Source: Hyphomonas jannaschiana VP2
GTDB lineage: Bacteria; Pseudomonadota; Alphaproteobacteria; Caulobacterales; Hyphomonadaceae
Assembly: GCF_000685215.1 (NCBI RefSeq)
Contig: NZ_ARYJ01000002.1
Location: forward strand, 62,001-126,000
Direction of reading: 5' to 3'
Length of the DNA stretch: 64,000 bases
This document shows positions 33,911 to 40,231 of this stretch, piece after piece (positions within the stretch are counted from its first letter, which is position 1; every line of letters starts with the position of its first letter). A program made the translations under genes and the position numbers. The notes below the pieces were generated by a model, which saw only the letters and a list, made by a program, of their open reading frames with translations, was not told where the DNA came from and did no database searches.

Positions 33911-35680
33911 TCAGGCAGCGGCGTCTTCGCAAGGCTCCGCTTCGGGCTGGGACATGTCTTCATCCTCACCCTTGAACACGCCCGCAATCCGTTCCCACGC
34001 TTCGACAGTCGCGCAGCCTGCGCCCTCGACTAGGCGTGTCGGTGGCACCTGCATCCAGCCGGGACGCCAGCCGGGATTGGCAGTGCAATCCACACCCTCG
34101 ATCCGGTTCCGGATCAGCGCCTTCTGCACCTTGCCGGTCTCCTTGACGACGCTCTCCGCTACGCTCGGAGACGCAATGTTCGCGACCATCGCATGGATCG
34201 CCCGCTTGTCGCGGAGCAGCTCGAAGAAGGCATCGTCCGGCGACCAGTATCTGCCAAGGTTGGTGCCGCAGACATGCAGCACGGCTTCGACCACTGGCCC
34301 TCCCGCTTCGAGTGTTTCGGCCATCGTGAGCGCAAGGACCTGCATGACTTCTTCGTCCGACATGGCGAGCAGAGCGGAGAAGGTTTCGCAGAGCGAATAG
34401 GCATCGCCATTGGCGCGCGGCGCCATGGTTCCGAGCGCGGTGAACAGCGTCTCGACCTGTTCAGAGGCCGCCGCGATTTCAGCCCGTGCAACAGAGGTCG
34501 CCACACTCTCATGCGTCTCGTTCTTGCGCGCCCCGCATACATGCGGGCGAACGTTCCAGAGCGACGACCCCGTTGTCGCGTGGGCCACCATCAGGCGGAG
34601 CGCAATGGCGGGCGCGCCAATCAGGCTGGCGGCGGCTGCGCCGTGCCGGTGAAGGCCGACATATTCTGCCATCGGGCCGGACATTTCGGGCTTGATGTCG
34701 GCAGGTGTGGGCGCATCTCCGTCCTCTGTCTGGCGCTTCGTCCGTCGCGCTTCCGAAGCCTTCAGCCAGCCTTCATGGAACGTCACCGTCCCGTCATGGC
34801 GCTGCTCCACATAGACCTTTCCACCCTTCTTCTTCGTGGTCTGGACGTATTCCCAGCGCTGGAAGTAGGCCCCCCGCTCGAGACCGATGACATCGGCCCA
34901 GCCGCGGGCCAGGTATTGCTCGATCCGGGCGGAAACTTCCGCTGCCTGAGCGGCCCAGAAAGCCTCAGCGTCCGCAAAGACAGCGCGCTCTCCGAAGAGG
35001 TCCGCCGTCACCGCGCCAGTGTACTGGTCAAGGTCAAACAGGGCCTTGTCGGTGGTGATCGCGGTGCCGCCTGTCACCCATGCCTTGCAGGCCCGCCCGA
35101 ACGGCGCCCGTTCAGTTTCACTCTCCCAGAGTTTCAGCCACTCGGCCTGTTGGGCTGGTGTCGCAAGCGTCAGCGCGCGGATTGTTTCCCGGTCGATTTC
35201 ATCGTCGGCATAGAGCTTGCGGATCGGCGCGGCGAGGCCCGCAAGGGCGAGGACGCGGCGCACAAGAAGCTCTGTCACGCCGAAGAAAGTTGCGATGTCT
35301 TCCGGGGCTTTGCCTTCGTCTGCGAGCTTCCTGAACGCCACATATTGTTCCATTTCCGTCGCAGGCAGCCGGGCGACATTCTCGATGATGGACGCCTCGA
35401 TAGCGGAGGCCGCATCCTCCTCGCTCATCACGGCGCACGGGACGAGCGGATTGGTGCCGGTTTCCTTGGCGAGTTCGAGCAGCGCAAAGTAACGGCGGCG
35501 GCCTGCGATGACGCCGTAGCCTTCGCCTTCGCGGCGGACGAGGAGCGTCTGGCGGATGCCCTTTTCGCGGATCGACGGCAGGATGTCGGACACGTCCGGC
35601 TTCTTGCGCCCGTGCCGCATGTTGAGTTTGGAAACGTTCAGCTGGTCGAGCGGAATGTGGGTGAGTTCGGGCTGTGCCAT
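33911..35680 (-). CDS. ParB-like nuclease-domain protein of the ICE
   Basis: 589 residues from the ATG at 35680, which has AAAAGGAGA 5 bases upstream. The ParB N-terminal domain (about 5-120) shows IPLDQLNVSKLNMR, ILPSIREKGIRQTLLVR, GVIAGRRRYFALLEL and ENVARLPATEMEQYVAFRKL, then an HTH (PEDIATFFGVTELLVRRVLALAGL). The remaining 350 residues are typical of the ICE ParB proteins that may stabilise the circular form. The frame stays open upstream for 86 more codons with an apparently real protein (next entry), so a longer fused product is possible. Confidence 0.9.
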   Translation of the reverse strand: MAQPELTHIPLDQLNVSKLNMRHGRKKPDVSDILPSIREKGIRQTLLVRREGEGYGVIAGRRRYFALLELAKETGTNPLVPCAVMSEEDAASAIEASIIENVARLPATEMEQYVAFRKLADEGKAPEDIATFFGVTELLVRRVLALAGLAAPIRKLYADDEIDRETIRALTLATPAQQAEWLKLWESETERAPFGRACKAWVTGGTAITTDKALFDLDQYTGAVTADLFGERAVFADAEAFWAAQAAEVSARIEQYLARGWADVIGLERGAYFQRWEYVQTTKKKGGKVYVEQRHDGTVTFHEGWLKASEARRTKRQTEDGDAPTPADIKPEMSGPMAEYVGLHRHGAAAASLIGAPAIALRLMVAHATTGSSLWNVRPHVCGARKNETHESVATSVARAEIAAASEQVETLFTALGTMAPRANGDAYSLCETFSALLAMSDEEVMQVLALTMAETLEAGGPVVEAVLHVCGTNLGRYWSPDDAFFELLRDKRAIHAMVANIASPSVAESVVKETGKVQKALIRNRIEGVDCTANPGWRPGWMQVPPTRLVEGAGCATVEAWERIAGVFKGEDEDMSQPEAEPCEDAAA

Positions 35681-35938
35681 CGGGGTCTCCTTTTCTGGCG
35701 GGTAAAGGGAGAGGCCCAGCGCCCATGCCGGGCCGCTCCAGTGAATGTCGCAATAGGGAAAGCCGTCCCGGTCGAAGGCCGGGACCGGGTCAGTCCGGCC
35801 CCAGTCATAGTCGCGGACGCGGATGCGCGGCGCGCGGCCTGCGACCCAGATTTCGACGATGCGCGCGTCTTCGACGACTAGCGTCATCTGAGGTCGCGGA
35901 CCCAGAACCCGCTCGGCTTCGGTAAGGGCGCGGCTCAT
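35681..35938 (-). CDS. 86-residue leader protein in frame with parB-like gene
   Basis: Begins ATG at 35938, overlapping the stop of the upstream gene by 4 bases, and reads MSRALTEAERVLGPRPQMTL, IVEIWVAGRAPRIRVRDYDWG and FPYCDIHWSGPAWALG. It looks like a small folded beta-rich protein. There is no stop before the parB ATG, so translation from here gives a 675-residue fusion. The strong internal ribosome site suggests that both the fusion and the shorter ParB are made, or that an ancestral stop was lost. Confidence 0.55.
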
Positions 35939-36408
35939 GTCTGCGCCTCACCCGCCGGGGCTGCACGGAGGCGCGCCAGCACGGCGCGGGCGGTGTCCAA
36001 GGCCTCCGGCAGAAGTTCGTCTGCCACTTCAGTCAGGTAGGCATTATCCGATCCCGGATAGTTCGCTTCGACGCCCCAGAGGCTGGCGGCGTGAGAGTCC
36101 AGCGTGACGCCTTCGAGTGTGACGGAGAGCACAATCCCGCAATAGAACCAGTCGCCCTTTCGCCATCCTTCCATGACAGCTTCGGCCTCGGCCTGCGCCT
36201 TGGCGAAGCGCTCCCGGAATCCGTTTCCGGGGCCAATAAATCCGGGGGCGTCCTTATAGAGCGACGGCCAGAATCCATCGTTGCGCTGGTCGGGGGCATC
36301 CGGACAATCGTCCTGGACAATGGCTGCCATGATTGTGAACCCGTCCACTTCGCAGGTGATCGTGTCACCTGCACAGACGAAGGTGGCAAAGCGTTCGGAA
36401 AAGCTCAT
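35935..36408 (-). CDS. conserved ICE protein of unknown function
   Basis: 157 residues. Starts MSFSERFATFVCAGDTITCEV and contains YKDAPGFIGPGNGFRERFAKAQ and FYCGIVLSVTLEGV. I know similar proteins only as hypothetical genes next to parB-like genes in alphaproteobacterial ICEs. No membrane segment or catalytic motif seen. Coupled by ATGA overlaps to both neighbours. Confidence 0.7.
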   Translation of the reverse strand: MSFSERFATFVCAGDTITCEVDGFTIMAAIVQDDCPDAPDQRNDGFWPSLYKDAPGFIGPGNGFRERFAKAQAEAEAVMEGWRKGDWFYCGIVLSVTLEGVTLDSHAASLWGVEANYPGSDNAYLTEVADELLPEALDTARAVLARLRAAPAGEAQT

Positions 36409-36599
36409 GACACCCTCCGAAGCTCGAAGCCATTCTGATCGCAGATGCCACGCAGCTTGAGCGCCTCGCTGTCATCAAGTTCGTCACCTGCCTGCCGATA
36501 GATGCTGCCCTGCGCGAACCCTGCCGGGGTCTTCACGACATGTGCCCAGCGATACTGGCCACGGCCATCTTCGCGCGGTCTGGTCTGGTATCTGGCCAT
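36405..36599 (-). CDS. small ICE protein, hypothetical
   Basis: 64 residues, ATG at 36599 (MARYQTRPREDGRGQYRW). Basic N-terminus, no TM segment. Position between ardA and the 157-residue gene, with tight overlaps (4 bases downstream, 5-base gap upstream), supports it as a real gene. Function unknown. Confidence 0.6.
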   Translation of the reverse strand: MARYQTRPREDGRGQYRWAHVVKTPAGFAQGSIYRQAGDELDDSEALKLRGICDQNGFELRRVS

Positions 36600-36604
36600 G
36601 ACGA

Positions 36605-37171
36605 TCACCGCGACCAGAAGATGTGGACCTGATCGAATCCGGTCTCGACGGTGAAGATGTCGCCGTTCAGCGCCATATCCCGGCCCATCGCGTCCCAATC
36701 AATGTAGTATTGGAGGGAGGCCGGGATTTCGGTGCCGCACTCGCGGGTCAGTTCTTCGGCAAATTCTGCGATCGAGCGGTATTCGCCCGCATAGTCATCG
36801 AAGGCAGCGCGGGCCTGCTCTAGGTCGTCGTCGTAGTGGCGGTGGACTTTCGCCCCGAGGCGTCCGTGTTCGGAGATGAAGTCCGCCAATGCGCACACGG
36901 TCTCGAACGAGGCGTATTCCGACAGGCTCGCGCCTTCGAAGCCCTCATAATCGTGGATCGCCCATTCCTCTGCGCCGGGCAGCGGCGATGCCGCCAGCAT
37001 GGCGCGTACCTGGCCCATGATTTCGTCAGGTGTGGTGGCGTCGATCCAGCGCCCATGCAGGCAGCCATTATTGTAGGCCGCAAGGCAGGCCACATAGATG
37101 CGGGGGGCATCTTCAGATGGGGGTGCGGTAGCTGTTCCAAGGGGTGGAGGGGTTGCGGTGTTGCAGGGCAT
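36605..37171 (-). CDS. ardA: antirestriction protein ArdA
   Basis: 188 residues. After a 24-residue lead come IYVACLAAYNNGCLHGRWIDA, the ArdA hallmark, and a very acidic body (AEEWAIHDYEGFEG, RHYDDDLEQARAAFDDYAGEY). ArdA is an elongated dimer that mimics DNA and blocks type I restriction enzymes, protecting the transferred DNA on arrival. First gene of the minus-strand block that runs through parB; a long folded region lies upstream. Confidence 0.94.
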   Translation of the reverse strand: MPCNTATPPPLGTATAPPSEDAPRIYVACLAAYNNGCLHGRWIDATTPDEIMGQVRAMLAASPLPGAEEWAIHDYEGFEGASLSEYASFETVCALADFISEHGRLGAKVHRHYDDDLEQARAAFDDYAGEYRSIAEFAEELTRECGTEIPASLQYYIDWDAMGRDMALNGDIFTVETGFDQVHIFWSR

Positions 37172-37502
37172 GTCGGGTCTCCTTCTTCAGCCGCGTCCTT
37201 CCCGCGACAGGCGGGGGTGGGCGGCGGAAAAGGCCGGCAGGCCGGGCGGACAAGCGGCATGCGCAAGGCGGGAAGGTAGGAGACCTTTAGACGCAAAATA
37301 CGATTGATCTCCGTCGCCTTGCGCGTGCGGCGCGCCCGGCCAGACGTGCCGTCCGCCCACACCCGCCGTGCGATGAGCCTTCGAGGCGTCAGGGGGAGAG
37401 CCGGGCTCTCAGACCCGCTTGTAATGCCGGAACTTGCTGCCCGGCCCGAATCGGAGATTCCTTCCCATCGAATTCGGAGTATTCCTGATTGGAGGACAGC
37501 CC
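37172..37502. promoter_or_regulatory. folded upstream region of ardA
   Basis: 331 GC-rich bases with no gene. Complementary blocks: GCGCAAGGCG (37261-37270) with CGCCTTGCGC (37315-37324), GGGCGGAC (37244-37251) with GTCCGCCC (37351-37358), and a third outer block near 37210-37224 with 37353-37367. An inner AAGGT/ACCTT hairpin sits between. A promoter that works on folded single strand is one explanation. Confidence 0.4.
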
Positions 37503-37715
37503 ATGTCTGTCTGGTTCCCATTCGGTTTCGAACAGAGCCGGGCCGCCCATGATGCGGCTATCCGGCTGAGGCAGGCCTTTCCCGCTCTGAACATCCGCCT
37601 TCATGAGGGCCGGATCGAGATTTCGGCGATCCCTCCTCAAGACGAAGCTTTGGTTCTGAACGCGGCAGCTGAAACGCTGATTTCCTGCCGTGATGGCAGA
37701 GCCGAAGCCGCCTGA
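37503..37715 (+). CDS. small conserved protein, hypothetical
   Basis: 70 residues from ATG 37503 with GGAGGA 7 bases upstream. Sequence MSVWFPFGFEQSRAAHDAAI then an alpha-beta pattern ending ETLISCRDG. Resembles a small BON- or ACT-like alpha/beta unit but not recognised. Located between ardA (divergent) and hipB. Confidence 0.5.
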   Translation: MSVWFPFGFEQSRAAHDAAIRLRQAFPALNIRLHEGRIEISAIPPQDEALVLNAAAETLISCRDGRAEAA

Positions 37716-37792
37716 CTCGCATCAGCAGGCATTTGCCGAGATTGCGGGCTGTACGGTCCGGTGAGAAACGATGAACCGATCAGACCCGCTAT

Positions 37793-37864
37793 TATACGGG
37801 AAAGCGTATTAACTTGAATTATACGAGTTTGCGTATATATTGAGTTCATGCGCGAATGCGTATA
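37793..37864 (+). promoter_or_regulatory. three regularly spaced hipBA operators
   Basis: TATACG-N6-CGTATT (37793-37810), TATACG-N6-CGTATA (37820-37837) and CATGCG-N6-CGTATA (37847-37864). Each starts exactly 27 bases after the previous. The third touches the ribosome site of hipB. Probable autoregulation by HipB dimers. Confidence 0.7.
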
Positions 37865-37877
37865 AGGAGTTGGTGCA

Positions 37878-38123
37878 TTGTCTGATCTTGTCCGGAGCCC
37901 GCGCATGGCGGGGGAATTGGTACGAAAGGCGCGCCTGGCGGCTGGCTTGTCGCAGGCTGAGCTTGCCGAACGGATGCGTGTGCGCCAAGCCACGGTCTCC
38001 AAGCTGGAATCCGGAGAGCCTGCGACCCGAATGGCGGTTTTCTTTGATGCGTTGACGGCCCTGGGGCTCGAGCTCGTTGTTGCAAAGCGTGGCAGCAAGG
38101 CAGACTTTGGAGATCTCTTCTAA
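37878..38123 (+). CDS. hipB: HipB-like antitoxin, XRE family
   Basis: 81 residues starting at TTG 37878, with AAGGAG 8 bases upstream. A compact XRE helix-turn-helix covers about 12-65: LVRKARLAAGLSQAELAERMRV and QATVSKLESGEPA. HipB dimers bind palindromic operators and neutralise HipA; three candidate operators lie upstream. The stop TAA shares its last base with the hipA ATG. Confidence 0.9.
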   Translation: MSDLVRSPRMAGELVRKARLAAGLSQAELAERMRVRQATVSKLESGEPATRMAVFFDALTALGLELVVAKRGSKADFGDLF

Positions 38124-39430
38124 TGGCACGCCGGCCCCGGACGCAGCGGCTGAACGTCTATCTCAATGCGCGGCTTGTCGGACGGCTCGAAAAAGCGGGC
38201 ACCGGGGCGGTGTCCTTTCGCTATGATCCGGACTGGCTAGGCTGGCCGGGCGCGATGCCCGTGTCGATCTCGATGCCGATGTCGACACAGGTGTACCGCG
38301 GCGCGCAGGTTATCAATGTCTTTGAAAACCTGCTACCGGACGCCGAACGGGTCCGGCGAAATGTTGCCGAACGGCTGGGCGCCGATGGGACGGACGCTTT
38401 TTCCCTATTGGCCGTGACGGGGCGAGACTGTGTCGGCGCGCTGCAATTCCTGCCGCCCGAAGATGTACCCGGCACGGCTGGCGAGGTGAACGGAACTGCA
38501 ATGAATGAGGCAGAGATTGCGGGCCTCATCCGGCAATTGCGGATCAATCCTCTGGGGCTTGATCCGGACAATGGCGATTTCCGGATTTCCATTGCCGGCG
38601 CCCAGGACAAGACCGCCTTGTTGAAAAAGGACGGTGTCTGGCATCGTCCCATCGGTACGACGGCAACAACGCATATCCTGAAACCGGCAATCGGGGTTGT
38701 CCAGAACGGCATCGACCTGACGGACAGTGTACAGAATGAATATGCTTGCCTGAGACTCTGCGCCTTGCTCGGCCTCGATGTGGCGGAGGCAGAAATCGTC
38801 ACATTCGAAGACCAGATGGCTTTGAGCGTGACGCGGTTTGACCGGATGTGGACCGGAGATGGCAGGTTGCTGCGCCTGCCGCAGGAGGATTTCTGCCAGG
38901 CCTTGTCCGTACCGTCGACGCGCAAATACCAGAAGGAAGATGGCCCGGGCATGCTGCAAATTCTGGAACGTCTGAAGGAGAGCGACCGGGCCAATGAAGA
39001 CCGGTATGCCTTCTTCAAGGCGCAAGTCATATACTGGCTGCTGGGAGCGACGGACGGACATGCGAAGAATTTCTCGATCGCACTCCAGCCCGGCGGCGGT
39101 TTCTGGATGACGAAACTCTACGATGTCCTGACCGTGCAGCTTGTCGTGGATGATCGGCGGATAGGCCAGAACCGGTTCAAGCTGGCCATGTCGGTGGGTG
39201 ACAACAACCGCTACCAGGTCAACCAGATCGCCCGTAGGCATTTCGAGCAGACAGCGGCTGCTGCCGGCTTGCCCAAAGGCACATTAGACATGGTCCAGGC
39301 CGAACTGAACGCGGCGATCCCACCTGCGTTGGACACGCTGGGTGAACTTGCCGGAAACACTATTCCTGAGGCGCTGATCAACAGTATTGCAGGGGGTGTG
39401 CGGTCCCGGCTGGCTATATTGAACCTCTGA
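38123..39430 (+). CDS. hipA: HipA-type serine/threonine kinase toxin
   Basis: 435 residues, full HipA length. The N-terminal HipA_N domain (about 8-110) is followed by SIAGAQDKTALL at 156-167, with Ser156 at the position of the autophosphorylated serine, and the kinase core GATDGHAKNFS with Asp311 and Asn316, then KLYDVLT with Asp334 as metal ligand. HipA of E. coli phosphorylates GltX and causes persistence. The target here is inferred by family only. Translationally coupled to hipB. Confidence 0.93.
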   Translation: MARRPRTQRLNVYLNARLVGRLEKAGTGAVSFRYDPDWLGWPGAMPVSISMPMSTQVYRGAQVINVFENLLPDAERVRRNVAERLGADGTDAFSLLAVTGRDCVGALQFLPPEDVPGTAGEVNGTAMNEAEIAGLIRQLRINPLGLDPDNGDFRISIAGAQDKTALLKKDGVWHRPIGTTATTHILKPAIGVVQNGIDLTDSVQNEYACLRLCALLGLDVAEAEIVTFEDQMALSVTRFDRMWTGDGRLLRLPQEDFCQALSVPSTRKYQKEDGPGMLQILERLKESDRANEDRYAFFKAQVIYWLLGATDGHAKNFSIALQPGGGFWMTKLYDVLTVQLVVDDRRIGQNRFKLAMSVGDNNRYQVNQIARRHFEQTAAAAGLPKGTLDMVQAELNAAIPPALDTLGELAGNTIPEALINSIAGGVRSRLAILNL

Positions 39431-39501
39431 AGCAAGTGATTCCGACGGCCTGACTGCCGGGGCTGGTATCGGTCCGCCGAATCTTCCAGTCTCGAACCGT
39501 C

Positions 39502-39951
39502 ATGACGATGCATGTAAGAGATTTCCGCGAAACCGACCGGCCCGCGCTGACCGCGCTCTGGGAGGCCTGCGGGCTGACCCGGCCCTGGAACGACCCGAAT
39601 GACGACATCGACCGGGCTGTCTCAGCCCGGGAAGCGACCATTCTTGTTGGCTATCGCGGAGACCAGCTGATCGGAAGCGTGATGGCAGGGCATGATGGCC
39701 ACCGCGGATGGGTCTATTACCTTGCGCTCGATCCGGCGCATCAGGGACGCGGCGCAGGCCGGGAGCTGATGGAAGAGGCAGGCCTCTGGCTTACGTCGCG
39801 CGGCGCCCCGAAACTCGAACTCATGGTACGTGATGGCAACGACCGCGCCGCCAAATTCTATGAATCCATTGGCTTCGAGCGCCAACAGGTGACTGTCTAT
39901 GGCAAATGGCTGAAAGCCCCGTCAGAGTCATCAGCCCGGAAAGCTTCTTGA
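39502..39951 (+). CDS. GNAT acetyltransferase (YpeA-like)
   Basis: 149 residues. GNAT fold with YYLALDPAHQGRGAGRELM, the acetyl-CoA pyrophosphate loop, and the C-terminal LELMVRDGNDRAAKFYESIGF. Starts MTMHVRDFRETDRPALTALW. YpeA-type enzymes acetylate unknown amines. Lies 71 bases after hipA on the same strand. Confidence 0.88.
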   Translation: MTMHVRDFRETDRPALTALWEACGLTRPWNDPNDDIDRAVSAREATILVGYRGDQLIGSVMAGHDGHRGWVYYLALDPAHQGRGAGRELMEEAGLWLTSRGAPKLELMVRDGNDRAAKFYESIGFERQQVTVYGKWLKAPSESSARKAS

Positions 39952-40231
39952 TACAATAGAGATATCACGCACCCGCGACCCCTCTGGCTGTAAGGCCAGT
40001 GGGAAGCGCGCGGTGCGGCCCCGGCCGGCGAGCCCCCGCAGCGCCGGACCGTCCGGCCGGGCGGTCCGGGGACCGGAGACGAGCCGGGCCAGCAAGACCA
40101 TCCATTTACCAAATGGGCTCTCGCCACCTGGACAGCCCCGCGCAAGCGGGCCGGGGGAGGGCGATGCCTGAAGCGAAGGATTCCTGCGGCTGGTCAGTAC
40201 CAGTTTAAAGAGGCAACATGCGGCGATGAGC
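39952..40231. other. convergent intergenic region with GC-rich hairpins
   Basis: 280 bases between two convergent genes. Visible stems: CTGGC/GCCAG near 39983-39998, CCGGACCG/CGGTCCGG at 40044-40051 and 40062-40069, CCCGC-GCAA-GCGGG near 40135-40150, and CTGGT/ACCAG near 40190-40204 followed by TTTAAA. Could be a bidirectional terminator or a structured RNA; I could not match it to a known RNA family. Confidence 0.4.

Larger units (their letters stand above)
12118..37171 (-). mobile_element. core of a Trb-type integrative and conjugative element
   Basis: An uninterrupted minus-strand block contains integrase, HTH protein, the trb mating-pair genes, the coupling protein TraG, a relaxase, TraF, DUF736, a ParB-like protein and ArdA. 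This gene order is known from alphaproteobacterial ICEs. CBASS genes sit between traG and the relaxase as cargo. True ends are unknown: the left end must lie near 12118 or beyond, and accessory genes up to about 44.4 kb (including an FseA-like regulator) probably also belong. Confidence 0.75.

Noticed and set aside
33800-34033. Plus-strand frame of 77 codons near the ParB-like gene
   Set aside because: Most of it lies antisense to the ParB-like gene, with no family features.
39952-40231. Cobalamin-type riboswitch in the GC-rich gap
   Set aside because: The region follows both genes rather than preceding one, and the conserved B12-box elements are not recognisable.
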